A stretch of DNA of 64,000 nucleotides from NCBI GenBank assembly GCA_013397865.1, contig VZTI01003270.1:130984-194983 (forward strand), read 5' to 3'. Below, piece after piece: positions 12,101-22,843 of the stretch. Each line of letters begins with the position of its first letter. Position 1 is the first letter of the stretch. The DNA comes from Struthidea cinerea (taxonomy: Eukaryota; Chordata; Aves; Passeriformes; Corcoracidae). The notes beneath the pieces were generated by a model. The model was given only the letters and a program-made list of their open reading frames with translations. It searched no databases and was not told the DNA's origin. The position numbers and the translations under genes were made by a program.

Positions 12101-13750
12101 GTATGATTATATGATATTATTATTAAATGAAAGCCCGGAGTAATTTAATACTAATAGTTTTTGTATAGACTGGTGGAAATGAATGCAAATTCTGAGTATA
12201 AAACAGTTTCATGTGGTGACTCATCATGTTACAAAAGAACAAAGTAGTTCTTGGGCTTGCTGTTTTCTTCACTGAAATTCTCTCCAGTCTGTTGAATAGA
12301 ATAGAAGTTATGTAATTGAGGAATAGTGTGTAATTTATATACAGCATGATCATGTTGATCATAGCTGAGAGTGAGTTTTATCCTGTCTGCACACAATAGT
12401 CTGTGGTTTGGTCAGTGATGATTTTACAGCAGTTGATGAGTCAGGACAGAGCTTTCTCTTAATATGGTGAAGCCAAATTGTGACAGCATCTAGTCCTTTA
12501 TTCTCCCTGCAGTGATATCATCCTGTGATGGAATATTGCTTTTAGTTTAACTTCTATATTTCACTAGCTCATTGAAAACACTGGATCAGATCTGGTTTGT
12601 TTTACTTGTGGGTAATATGATTGATTTAACTGGAACAACACCTATGCTTAAAGAAGCAAAATTCAGTCCCTTTTTTCCTCCTGCAATTTCAGCTTGCATA
12701 AACTCTCATAGATTTACTGGCTAAGATGAAGCTGAGGATTTGCTGTACTGGGGATCAGGCCTATATTTATACAAAAGACAGTTTTAAAGAAAGATGATCA
12801 ACGAGGTCGATTTGACTGTGTTAAAGGTCTTACTTTATCAAAGCATGCATAAAATCTCCATAGCATAAATATAACACACACATACACACACATATATGAT
12901 ACAATTGAAGAAGTCAGATGTTTGCTGATACTAATAGAAACACAGGGCACATCAATATTCTTTTAAAGTTTCCTTCCTCTAATGAGTCAACAGGTCAGTG
13001 TAAGGAGGCATGCAACAGGAAGCAACCAAGTGAGAAAATATGGAAAAAATCCCTTCTGCTGAATTATTTTGGTGTAAAATCATAGCAAGGCCCAAAGTTG
13101 ATGTGAACCATTTCATTTTAGTCACTTCACCCACTTCACCCACTTATCTATACCAGCTGATGATCTTGTGTATAGTTATCTTGCTGTGAAATGCAGATAA
13201 TAATATAATCTGATTTATGTTGGTAATTGCAGACAGCAAAAATAGAGTGGATAAACAGAACTTGACTTAGGGCTTTTGAAAAACATTTACTTTTCCCTGA
13301 GACTTCTGTATTTGATTTTTCCCAAGTGTTGAAGTAGTGCATCAACATTACTTCATTAATTACAGACAATTTTGTACATCTTTCATTGCAATAAGATTCA
13401 GATTTACTTAAATAGGAACTTCTTTGGTTAAGGATGGAGGATGTGGTCTGTAGTTTTACTTTAAGAGTGGGAAAATATTCTTTGGCAAATAGAGATTGCT
13501 AAATATGTAAAGCCAGACACTGTATAATTTAACAATATGCTGACCAGAATTACATGAAATGTATTATTTTGTATTATTTTTGTAGATTAAACAAATTCTC
13601 CACAATACTGGCATGAATGTTGCAGATGAAAGGTTTGAAGAAATATGGAAGAAAGTGTGTACGAAACATGAGATAAAAGAGCTTTGTGATTGTGAAGAAA
13701 ATATGTGGAATATAATGAATAAGATACATGAATCACGCATAAAATTCTAG
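125..13750 (+). CDS. EFHB: EFHB (CFAP21), EF-hand domain protein of axonemal microtubules; 3' twelve coding exons, 5' end outside window
   Basis: Twelve exons (125-187, 979-1122, 2439-2619, 3199-3309, 4444-4570, 4931-5014, 6795-6859, 8217-8371, 9231-9438, 9809-10012, 10510-10691, 13586-13750) join to 562 codons plus TAG with matching phases and GT-AG junctions. Family knowledge: EFHB/CFAP21 sits in the lumen of the axonemal doublet A-tubule in motile cilia and has also been linked to STIM1 and store-operated Ca2+ entry. Family hallmarks seen: LTHGI near residue 62, APLGRSHDQ near 101, NPPKTFEEV near 137, EGHDLYV near 152, IAETMNVPPD near 238, two EF-hand loops at 309-320 and 345-356, then the conserved GIPTIRSDIPAPRIRR near 451. 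The human protein is about 830 residues, so some 270 N-terminal residues are expected left of base 1. Oddity: loop position 12 is Asn and Asp rather than Glu. Identity is very secure from colinear similarity to the remembered human protein; the exact symbol depends on that recall. Confidence 0.95.
979..1122 (+). CDS. EFHB: EFHB exon b
   Basis: The acceptor ACATATAG ends at 978 and the donor GTGAGA starts at 1123. The 48 codons (phase 0/0) carry TPTVVRKFR, then LFYGTANDP and THLTHGI, all typical of EFHB. No ORF longer than 60 codons starts here, so the exon is seen only by reading the frame. The following intron (1123-2438) holds no recognised element. Confidence 0.92.
2439..2619 (+). CDS. EFHB: EFHB exon c
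   Basis: The acceptor GTCTTCAG ends at 2438 and the donor GTAGGA starts at 2620. The frame enters in phase 0 and leaves in phase 1. It encodes the segment with the APLGRSHDQ motif and ends in a TTFGIKVFK block. The following intron (2620-3198) shows nothing else. Confidence 0.93.
3199..3309 (+). CDS. EFHB: EFHB exon d
   Basis: The acceptor GTTTTCAG ends at 3198 and the donor GTAAGT starts at 3310. The split Asp codon is completed across the junction. The exon encodes VVNPPKTFEEV and EGHDLYVLSHEDYY. The following intron (3310-4443) holds an antisense open frame and an AT-rich inverted repeat, listed separately. Confidence 0.94.
3614..3829 (-). other. Antisense open frame inside an EFHB intron, unidentified
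   Basis: A 71-codon ATG-to-stop frame lies on the strand opposite EFHB. Its composition is protein-like, with an acidic stretch (DPDEREELEEKVLEW) and no low complexity. A consensus donor GTGAGT in antisense orientation (3612-3617) overlaps its stop codon. I do not recognise the protein. It could be a fragment of a retrocopied gene, an exon of an antisense transcript, or chance. Confidence 0.25.
4030..4097. repeat. AT-only TTA/TTTA microsatellite with inverted-repeat arms
   Basis: The block is almost purely A/T, built from TTATTA and TTTA units. It switches to the complementary phase around ATTTAAAT (about 4053-4060), so the arms can pair into a hairpin. It lies inside an EFHB intron. Confidence 0.8.
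4444..4570 (+). CDS. EFHB: EFHB exon e
   Basis: The acceptor TTCTGTAG ends at 4443 and the donor GTAAGT starts at 4571. The frame runs phase 1 to phase 2. It encodes EPINRKYNSHFDKS, then VYGMETPHYEDGR, conserved family blocks. Confidence 0.94.
4931..5014 (+). CDS. EFHB: EFHB exon f
   Basis: The acceptor AATTTGTAG ends at 4930 and the donor GTAAGT starts at 5015. It is 84 bp, entering and leaving in phase 2. It encodes LVSKRSDDFKEKY and GKAFDP. The following intron (5015-6794) is 1.8 kb and unremarkable apart from A/T runs. Confidence 0.94.
6795..6859 (+). CDS. EFHB: EFHB exon g
   Basis: The acceptor TTGACAG ends at 6794 and the donor GTAAGT starts at 6860. This 65 bp exon encodes IAETMNVPPDHTFG and is too short to appear as a long open frame. 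The following intron (6860-8216) shows no recognised element. Confidence 0.93.
8217..8371 (+). CDS. EFHB: EFHB exon h, entry to first EF-hand
   Basis: The acceptor TTTTTTCAG ends at 8216 and the donor GTTAGT starts at 8372. It encodes EFLRGKDRERV, the entering helix LLLEALRHF and the first two residues (Asp-Lys) of EF-hand loop 1, so the intron splits the loop. The following intron (8372-9230) holds poly-T and poly-A runs near 8770-8815 and a TA-rich microsatellite. Confidence 0.94.
9099..9130. repeat. (ATATCTAT)n microsatellite
   Basis: Four copies of an 8-base ATATCTAT unit lie about 100 bp upstream of the acceptor of the EF-hand exon. Confidence 0.85.
9231..9438 (+). CDS. EFHB: EFHB exon i, EF-hand pair
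   Basis: The acceptor TTCATAATAG ends at 9230 and the donor GTAGAT starts at 9439. It encodes the rest of EF-hand loop 1 (NGDGIIHKDN), a linking helix, loop 2 (DLDKDGLINYRD) and FANFLNWKDK. Position 12 is Asn in loop 1 (codon 9258-9260) and Asp in loop 2 (codon 9366-9368). The following intron (9439-9808) shows nothing else. Confidence 0.95.
9809..10012 (+). CDS. EFHB: EFHB exon j
   Basis: The acceptor TGTATATAG ends at 9808 and the donor GTAAGT starts at 10013. It encodes a charged, less conserved linker followed by YRTSSSQYNAVVGGIPTSC, which matches the family. Phase is 1/1. The following intron (10013-10509) shows nothing else. Confidence 0.94.
10510..10691 (+). CDS. EFHB: EFHB exon k
   Basis: The acceptor TTTTCACAG ends at 10509 and the donor GTATAG starts at 10692. 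It encodes CGIPTIRSDIPAPRIRR, then QKGVYERDLLKK, the most strongly conserved C-terminal block. The following intron (10692-13585, 2.9 kb) contains a CR1 3' end and a CA-rich microsatellite. Confidence 0.95.
10970..11028 (+). mobile_element. CR1 LINE 3'-end fragment
   Basis: The sequence GATCTCTTCCAACCTAAG followed by TTCTATGATTCCATGA matches the conserved 3' end of avian CR1 retroposons, including the ATTCTATG terminal octamer. Only the extreme 3' end remains. It lies in the last EFHB intron in sense orientation. Confidence 0.75.
12871..12898. repeat. CA/TA microsatellite
   Basis: An interrupted ACACACATACACACACATATAT tract lies in the last EFHB intron. Confidence 0.7.
13586..13750 (+). CDS. 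EFHB: EFHB terminal coding exon
   Basis: The acceptor TTTTTGTAG ends at 13585. The 54 codons and the TAG stop at 13748-13750 end the protein in SRIKF. The segment reads as a degenerate EF-hand-like helix pair (IKQILHNTGMNV, FEEIWKKV) without a Ca2+ loop, as in the human protein. It is within a few residues of the human last-exon length. Confidence 0.94.
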   Translation: MKQILHNTGMNVADERFEEIWKKVCTKHEIKELCDCEENMWNIMNKIHESRIKF

Positions 13751-13810
13751 TCTCTGATTCTGCTCTCTGGGCATTGCTTTTATTTAACATCAGTCATAAT
13801 TCTGATGCTG

Positions 13811-13823
13811 AATAAACAATAAA
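13811..13823 (+). terminator. EFHB polyadenylation signals
   Basis: Two closely spaced AATAAA hexamers (13811-13816 and 13818-13823) lie about 60 bp after the EFHB stop. A TGTGTGCTGTCTTT stretch (13844-13857) follows as a plausible GU-rich downstream element. This implies a very short 3' UTR. Confidence 0.75.
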
Positions 13824-13850
13824 TATTTATATGTGTATTTACATGTGTGC

Positions 13851-16800
13851 TGTCTTTCTGAGTAGTGGGTTCACCACATATATATGAATCATTCCAGTTG
13901 GTAGGAACTGGTATCCATGTTTGTAAATGTAATATAAATATTTATCTTATATTCCATTTTGCATTTTTAATTTTTTTTCCTCTTATGAATGGAACGACAC
14001 TTTTGAAAGTACTAAAGATAAATGTTTCAGATATTTAAGACCTCTCAAAGATTACTTAAGACCTCTCAAAGATTACTATCATATAATGGCATTTTGCCTT
14101 TCTTCTCATGTTCCATAATTCTTGTCAACAGAGATCTGATTGTGGGAAAGTATTTGAGATGTTTAAAAGTTCATGTGAGAAAGTGCTTTATAGTTAAATA
14201 GTAAGGAAGCTATGTAGCAATAGGTGTGGGATACAAAGTGTTGTCGTGAAATAGACTCCATAAAAACCAATGGGTTAAGAAGTGCAGAAATGAGTGTCCA
14301 GTTGTGTGGCAGAGGGCTCCTATTCTTTATGCAAGCTTATGAGTATTAATAGTATTCAGCTTTCCCAATCAAGAAAAAAGAATGGATATTTAGAGGTGTT
14401 TATGTAATAAACATTACATAAAATCTCAGGCTGGGTAGTCAGAAAAGTTTGTGAGGGCTTTCAGAGGGCCAGCTATTCATCTGTGCCCAATGAGGTTCCT
14501 TGGGAAGAGGGAGAGTCATTAATGGAAAACACTTGAGGATCATTATTCAAATCTCAATGAATATGTATAAAGTCCAATAAGAATAAACAATGGAAAGCAA
14601 ATAATACTAAAATATGCAGCTGTGAGTTGGAATGTTCACTCTTCTACCACAGTACTGAACTTTGGTATAAAACAGTGGAAATTGTTCATTATTAACAATG
14701 AGAAATATTACTTCTAGACTTCCAAATTCAAAAGCAAGATCCTTGCCCAGTGTAAGCTTAGCATACAGGATTTCAAGAAGGATGTTACTTTGTCACCTAT
14801 TGGTGCTTTAACTGCCTTAATAAGATTTGGAGAACATTGCCAGCCAAACGTGTTACTGAGTTCTACAATGAAAGTAAAGGTTCTGCTGTGTTGAATACTA
14901 GAAATACATGTAATGCCAGCTTAAAATGTCACTATAACATTCTCCTCGCATGATTGTTAAGATTCCTCTTTTGCCTGTGTTCTAGGAGCTGGTCATGTCC
15001 ATGTAACTAGCTTGTTCCATGAAATCCGCAAGCCAGACGCTTTTGTACATTATTTTTGTAGCATTAATAGTAGCTGTCTTACATCAGGTAGAAAGAATTT
15101 GCTTTCTGGTATCTCCAGGGAGCAGGTGGTGGAAATGCTGCTTGATGAAGGCAACTTCTTTCCTGGTGTGAATGAATGTTCTTCTGCACTGTTGCTGCTT
15201 TGCCTCCCCATCCTTCTGGAACTCTCTGCATGTACTCAGAAGCATGCAAGAAGCAGACTGACTGTCCCAAGTGGAGTCATGACAGAAAGATAAATGTACG
15301 GCTATTTTAAATTGAATTTATTATGTTAGGATTTTACCACCTTCAGTGAAATCCTCTAAAGCTTCTTTTCTGCTCATATTGTGTGGGAGGGAAGAATCCT
15401 TTACCTTTGTTGCAGCAAACTTTCAAAAGCATTGGAGAGAATTACTTTAGAAAAAAACAACATATTTTTCTTCTTCAATAGAAGATTCTAGATGAAAGAT
15501 TCAACCTCACTTCAGAGAAAAATTAAAAAAAAAATTACTGAATCTGTGTATGTGTATATATGTATATGTATGAGATCTGTTGTGTTTGTTCAGCAACTTG
15601 AAATTCTGTGAACTCTATTTTTTTTTTTTAATCTACTGTAAAGATACTCACTTGCACTCCTCTACTTTCAGTAGAATATTTTCCTTTGTCAATGAAATGG
15701 AGCAAACGTTGTTCTTGGTCAGTCTGCTAAGTGAGTTCCGAATAAAGAAGACTGATAAATCATGGTTTAGTTTTTTGTCGGTATATTTGTAACCAGAGAT
15801 TAAAGATTTTCTTTCAAGTTTGGGTTTGAAATTACCCCTCTGAAGCTTTAAATTGTTAATTACTGAAAAGAGCTGTAAATTCTGCTCGTAAGTGCTTGTT
15901 TTTCGTCACAGTATTCATTAGGAGGCCCCTGAAAGATTTAATCACTGTGAGACAGACAGCGACTTCTCAGGAGTTCCCCAGTCCTTTTGCTTCCTTTTGT
16001 TAAATGCTTTGTGTACACAGAGCTTTGGTGCAGATTTTTGTGCTTCATTTCTGTTTGACTTCCCAACATGTGAATTCAATGATGTGTTTTTAGGCTTTAA
16101 AGCTGCAAGTTGTGTTCTGTTATTTTTATGGTTCCCTCAATATATTCCAAACGACAGAAGATAAAAGGTTTGCTTTCTTCTATATTTCAGTGTGATTCTA
16201 GGTATGGAGCTGATGTAACCAGGACAGCACACTACCTTGCACTAACCTGGGGGCTGCATCCAAGGAAAGTTTTTGAGAAGAGTTGTGAAAACAACTCAAA
16301 ATGCCATGTATTCTAAGAGTAACTGTGTAAATTTAGTGCTTGAGGCAATTTATTCTGTTAACAGTTGTATTAAAAAAATTGCATGTTGACTGAGATTGAG
16401 GGCAAAACTAGTAAACAGCAAATTGTAGCAAAGGTAAATATTTTGTTAAAAATTGATAAGTTCTAGACATTTTGTGTCAAATTTTCTTAATGGAATTTTT
16501 CATTAAAATAGACAATGAATAAAAGACACAACACTTTCAGATACTATGTGCATTATTTCTCCATTAATCTCTGTTTCACTGTGGTGATTATTCCAAAGAA
16601 TAATGTATTTAATAATGATGCATTTTTAATTGGTTCTGTCAAATGAACAAAGTTTATTTTAGAGCAGATGTATTGGTTTTCAGGAACAGAGCAAGGAGGT
16701 CTTCCTATATACAGAGATAGAGGCCCTTGTTTGCTACTCCCCAAAAGCCATGACAGGGAAACTGATTTTTGATACCTAAACACACCTGTAAAAGATAAGG

Positions 16801-18600
16801 TTAAAGATTTGAATGTGCAAAATTACTTTTTATTCATTCTGTATTTCTGGCTCTTAATCTTTAGAATGTGAATATTAGCATATATTAGAATGTGAATATG
16901 AATGTACAGCTAGTATGACTTATTTGGCAGTGACTTGTGCTAAGTAAAGCAGATGTTGGACTTGACTATTCTGTTATTGTTACTGTTATTACTTCAGTTC
17001 TCTAATGAAAAAAATCATCTGTGCAATGACTTTTGTTTAACATGCTGGAAGATCCGGCCCACTGTCTTCCATAGAAATGTATGTACAAATAAATGCAGAC
17101 CTTTCCTCGATATTGTTACTAGATAACATTTATGTATCTGTCTTAAAAGGATTTAGTATTTTTTTTTCTGTATGTCAAGAGCTACTGGTTTTCAGGGATT
17201 TATCTGATCAAGTGATTCCTGGTCCTTGAACTCATTCCTTGAACTGAATGGCCAGTTTTGTTTATTTGGTTTGGTTTCTAAACAGCTATACATAATTATT
17301 TGTGTGCTACATAGAATGCTAATAATGTTTTATGCTAAGAAGAGTACTTCAAATGGGTGTCTAAGCAGAAAAGGTACTGGGAAAAAGTGCCTAGAAAGAT
17401 GATTAAAGTCTTTGTTTTGTTAACAGGTATGAGCAGGTCAGATGTTTTTGGAATGACTTATACAGCCTAATTAGTTAATGTATGCCATTAAGATGCATTT
17501 CTTTGGACACTAGTTATTTACATTTGACAGTCTGTCGCAGAGCACCATCTGCCTGCGTGGCTTCACCTTGCTGGATGGCCAGAGAGCTTTTCTAGCAGCT
17601 GGGTACAGGTTTAGGTATGCCAGAGAAACACTAAATGCTACCATGGCTGAGTAGTTCCAATAGGATCTGTATTTCTTCACTACTCTTTAATACCCTACTA
17701 ATTTTGAAGATGCCAGCACAGATCATGCAAAACTGAAGGAAAGATTTTGGAATCTTTGATCAGAATTAACCTGCAAGGGGAGAGGTAGTTAAAACAGTCG
17801 CCGCTGTGCTCTGATTTCCTAAGACGAGTGCTTGCTGATTTCTGCGAGATGTGTGTGGCTTCTCTGATCCCTGGAGGAGGTAGAGAACTTGTGCATCCTG
17901 GGTCCACATTCCTATGTCCAAATGTGGAAATTTACATTCCTGGGGACACAGGTATGCACAGCTGTGTTCTGAGATTATACCCTAGGAGATGAAGTGTTAA
18001 ATTCTGTAATAAAACCGAAGAGTAAATCTGCTATATTCTGCATGTTTTCAGAGCTCACTCCTCATTCCAGGGCCGAGATGTAGATGCAAATGGCAAAACC
18101 AAGACCTAATCTGAAAAAAAAAAAGAGGGTCTGAGTACCACTGACAGGTTTTAGTCATGTGGCTTTTGTGAAGGCTCTCTTCCTCTAGTAATAAAGATCA
18201 TATATTCTGTATCCTAAAAAAAATAATCCTGTGTGTGAGGTATGTTTACTAGATGAGGTTCTACCACACAATCAGATCAAGAGCAGACAGAGGAGCTTAA
18301 GAACATGTACTTCTAGAAACAGCTTTTCTATAAGCCTCGGCATTTTCTGCAGATTCTAGAAACTGTCAAGTATTTATTTGAATCTGGGGTGGAACAAAGG
18401 ACTGAAGCAAGAGCAGAAGGGTTTTCAAATGGTACCAGTTAATCACAGGGTGATTTTTTTTTTTTTTGCAGTAGTTTTCAACAGATTTTAGAGACAGACA
18501 TACACACCATATGACTGCTTCACTAAAAGTGTGTTCCCCAGTGAGTGACAAGGCTGAATGCTCAATAAAATTTAGAGCTTTTTGCTTGTGAGTAATGAAT
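13851..18600. other. Intergenic stretch downstream of EFHB
   Basis: No coding exon or recognisable repeat family was found. Short open frames (up to 93 codons at 15012-15293) lack domain signatures and splice context. A perfect 21-bp tandem duplication at 14035-14076 is listed separately. A TGTATG-type AT microsatellite lies at about 15546-15572. Confidence 0.6.
14035..14076. repeat. Perfect 21-bp tandem duplication
   Basis: Two identical 21-base units starting TTAAGACCTCTC occupy 14035-14055 and 14056-14076. They abut without a spacer and are identical, which suggests a recent slippage duplication. Confidence 0.9.
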
Positions 18601-18624
18601 ATAACATAAGAGTATAATGAGTAT

Positions 18625-19125
18625 CTGAACAGGGCAGCCCAGAGGTTCTATCTAGCCCAGTGTGCCAACTGGCAGTGATCAAAAATGTGTTTATGGAGAA
18701 GTAGCCCATTAGGGCAAATGTTTCAATGTTTCTTCCAAGCAGTCTCCCAGAGCTTCAACCACTTGAGCCTCAGGTGGTTGAAAGGAAGGAAGAACTTCTC
18801 TGAAAAGCATGTGTTTTTCTTGCATTCAGTGATCTTAAACACATTTCTCTTCATGAACTTGCCTAGTGTGTGCTTGAAACTTTGGGACGCTCTAGCCTCT
18901 GCAACATCTTTTGTCATGGGGTTCCATAGCTTTAGCAATACATTGAACAGAAAACCTAGCTCATTTTCTTCTTTTAAAATTCCTTTCTAAGGGCTTGATA
19001 TGATATAAGACAATCAGTCTATTTGAAGCAACAACAAACAAATCAATTTCCAAATGCTGTCAGTGATACAGACATTTATAGACCTTTGTCACATCCTTCC
19101 TAAGTCCCAGCTGGGGACTGCTTGC
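18625..19125 (-). mobile_element. Old CR1/L3-like LINE remnant
   Basis: Reading along the + strand, the blocks CTATCTAGCCCAGTGT, TTCATGAACTTGCCTAG, GCCTCTGCAACATC, GGGGTTCCATAGCTTTA and TTTATAGACCTTTGTCACAT appear in the order I associate with the reverse complement of an ancient amniote CR1/L3-type LINE. The copy is heavily diverged. Its 101-codon + strand open frame (18685-18990) is antisense to the element. Family assignment is from memory. Confidence 0.5.
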
Positions 19126-22100
19126 TTACCTATTGCCTGCACAGAAGTTATTCCTAAGTGTTCTTTTGACAGGTTATCTTTTTCTGACATGTTTCTGATT
19201 CTGCAGCACATTTTCTGAAGTACTGTGAACATGGATTTAAATGTGCAGACGGGAGCTTTCGCTGTACTATCAGTTTATTTTCCTCAGTAACAGTGTTAGG
19301 AATAACCACTATTTCAAACATGGAAGCAGAGGCAGTTTCAAAGGCGTACAATGATTTTGCACTGAGTCAGAAGTCATTGCTGAGGGCAACGACCATGTAA
19401 TATATTGTTGTATGCTTTCTGCAAATATAGTTCCCCATGACCTGCTTTGCTCTTACCTACTGAGTCAAGTGGATTTGATTCCAGGTTGTGTGTTGCTTGG
19501 AGAACAGAATTTGGTTCCATTTGGTCCAGTTTATACACCTGGACAGTCTATGTGTTTTCTTTCATAAAATGCTTTGGAGGTATAGGACGGAAGATGAAGC
19601 CTACAATTAAACTGGTTTTGCTTTAATAAATACTCTGTTGTTGTTCAGTTGCAGTGGGAATGTAGACTAGTGCTATCTGTATTTATTGGTCTTCTTATTC
19701 CAGTGGATTTATATTGATAACAAAATATCACTCGTACGACATTTAGCTCAAAGGACAGTCCTGCTGAAAGCCCAGTGTAAATGGATTCCAGACTTCTGAT
19801 CTCTCAATAAGAATGTCTTTTGAAGTCCTTATTTGCACCAACTTTAGAATGGAAAGCATTACTAAGAACTTCTGAGGGAAAAAACAAGCTGGTGATTAAT
19901 TACCTCATTTGAACTGGGCTTAAATTGCAGTTAAAATAGTAACATAATGAATAGGGCTGTAGGGCTGGAGGGGTTTTTGTTTGGTTTGTTTTGATTTTGG
20001 TTTTCTTTCAAGTCTTCTTTTGTCCTTATTCTACAGGTAGGGAAACAAAGACTAATATTACTGTATTTTTTGAGAAGTGCTAAATGCACTTGTAGCTGTG
20101 CAGCTGTCTACCGAAGACAGTACGCAACTGTCTCTGTTATATGCAAGCATATAATTGTCTGTCACAGACCTGGTTTTCTTCTCTGATTTAATCACACAGG
20201 TGACTAAGTCAAGCCTTGTTAAACCACCAGTAAACCCTTATTAAACCACCGTCATCAATGTTTAATACATCCTTGCTTAAGAGAGTACACAGTCCACCTC
20301 TCAAGTTACTTTGATGTGAAATCTAATCCCAGTAACAGAGGGATAAGATTGAGACCAAAAGCTTAGACGTCATGCCAAGTATTTATTGTTCGAATAATAG
20401 CTGTTGTTCTTAAAATTGTGTTTGTTTGGATTGGATTTGTTGTTGTTTTGTTATTTTGTATTGCTGGAAACAGTATCAGTAGCCTGAGTATGTTGTCACA
20501 GAAAGTGCTGTACTTTGTTACTGACTCATTTTTTGCTTCATTTCCCACCATTTATTGTGTTTGTCAGCTTTTCTGTCCAGACGATTTACTTTGGGCTTGT
20601 GAGATTGACAGAGCTGGAACACACAGCCTAATAGTGCTTGCAGGTGGTCAGAGATGTGCTAACAATGTTCCAGTGTCATGATTACTGGTCTTATTATTTG
20701 AGAACAAAAAGAACTGAAAGATTACTCAATGAAATTCTGCATAACAAACATTTGTTTGTAAAACTAGGCATGGTTCAGATGAGTGATGAGTGTTTCCCTT
20801 TCCACTGCTGCTTCACTGGAGAATTAGGGAAGCAGAGTGCTATCTTGGAAAGAGCTTTGCATGAATTGAAGTTTTTCTGGCCCTGGGGCTTGAAAGATGT
20901 CAAGTGTCATGTCAAATTCTCCCTCTGGTTAGCAGTTAACAGAATTGGTTGGGAAAACTGACTCTGTTTGCAATGAAAGGAAAAGAAATTAATGTTTTGC
21001 ATGCTGTTACACAGTTTCTGTGGATTAGTTCCTTCTTAAATGCGAAACCAAACCAACCAAACAAAAAAGAACATAGGGGAAAAGAGTGTCTCCTTTTTAA
21101 TTTTGTTCCACTCAACAAGTAGAAAAAACACAATAAGAAAAAAAAAAATAGGAGAATGTTGGGAAATTGGAAATGAGTAATATATGAAAAGGCACGGTTT
21201 TTCTTTTCAAAAACAAGAAAAATATGCATCAAAAGGATTTTATTCATTTTTCTTTGATAAGAAGAACAAAAGTATGAAAAGACTTTTCAGTCAACTCCAT
21301 CCATTTCTGCTGAAGAGCCTACTTGGAAGAAAGATGTGATTCCCTAAAGGGAAATTCCTGAAAGGACATTGAACCTTTCTTGAAATATAACAAGGGGTTT
21401 GAGAGAAAAACATACTGTAGCTCTCTGTAGAGTGGTAGTTGTTCTACAGTATTAAAAGATGTTTTGAAACATTGAGAGGAATGCTGTGTATTGGATTGTA
21501 TGACAGCAGTGTGCCAGTACAGTGTGTGCCTGATTCTTTATTTTGAATGACTGTATAAATATAATAATAAATCACCATTCTTCCCTAAGTTGTTAGTCAT
21601 GCAATAGAAGTACGGTATTTTATTATTCTCTTTAATTTCCTTGGAAACTGTAGGAATATCAATAATTATCACTTTATTGAGTGACTGCTGTTGGGGTGAT
21701 GTAGAAAATATACTTGCCTAAATATTTTGTAGTGTTTCATACAGGTGGGAGGATATATTGTATTGCTTCAAATCCATTTTCCTGTCAGAACTGAGAGCTG
21801 CAACCACTGCATTTCTGACAAGCAACCCGTTTGTTTGAATTTCTAGATGTCATTCACATCTTTAATTCCAGGATTCCAAGTTAGTAATGATATTCTGGAA
21901 TGATGAGTCATACAAAAATGGTTTTACCCAGCACTTAACAGTATATTTCACTTTAAAGTTAAATATTATGGTGGTTGAGATATGTATTTGTGAGATAGGA
22001 TCATTGGTGATATTAAGCACAAGAGCTCTCTGTCTTTCTCCTTAACTGCAGGCAATCTATTGAAGCACCAACTTTCCTAAGGTTCCTTCACATTAAACAG

Positions 22101-22212
22101 AAGGAAAGATGCACAGTTACGTGCCAGTTGAGTTTCTCAAATATTTTTCTCACCATTCAAAGCCTAAGAGGAGATTTAGAACCTCTTTAAATTAAAGCAC
22201 ATGAGCTTGGTG
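19126..22212. other. Intergenic stretch
   Basis: Nothing was recognised beyond short open frames and a poly-A run near 21140. Overlapping frames at 20363-20961 show no domain signature. Confidence 0.55.
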
Positions 22213-22594
22213 GATGTTTGGGGCTGTTCAGTGTGGAGAAGGCTCCAGGGAGACCTTAGAGCAGCCTTCCAGTACTTAAAGGGGGCCTACATGGGCTGGA
22301 GAGGGACTTTATGCAAGTGCATGGGATGAAAGGACCAGGGGTGGTGGTTATAAACTGAAAGAGGGCAGGTTTAGAATAGATATTGGGAAGACGTTCTTGA
22401 CTGTGAAGGTGTGGAGGCACTGGAACAGGTTGCCCAGTGAAGTGATGAATTCCCTGTCCCTGGGAGTGTTCAAGGCCAGGCTGGACAAGGTTTTGAACAA
22501 CCTGGTCTAGTGGAAAGTGTCCCTGCCCATGGCAGGGGCGTTGGAACTAGATGATCTTTAAGGTCTCTTCCAAGCCAAATCATGTTTCTGTGAT
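22213..22594 (+). mobile_element. CR1 LINE 3' fragment (about 380 bp)
   Basis: The segment runs from GGGGCTGTTCAGTGTGGAGA through GGCTCCAGGGAGACCTTA, GGCACTGGAACAGGTTGCCC and CCTGGGAGTGTTCAAGGCC to AGGTCTCTTCCAAGCC. This is the standard 3' end of avian CR1 ORF2 plus its 3' UTR. It is 5'-truncated, as is usual for CR1, and its frame is broken by several stops, so it is not active. Confidence 0.93.
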
Positions 22595-22843
22595 GTTTCC
22601 AGACTCAGCACTTCATTTACCTTCCTCATGAACCTTACTTGGGCTTCATTTGTGCCTTTCATGTCTATGTACATTATATTATCATGTGGAAGAGAGTATT
22701 TTTCCTTAAAATTATTTGCGAGTTTGATCTACAACATTATTAAAAAAAAGCAAACCCACAAATACCTTGTCTTGTAGCACGGGGCTGCCTTAGCATTTGC
22801 TCTTAGTGATTCATGCGATTTAAAGCTATTTGCTTATTTCTCC

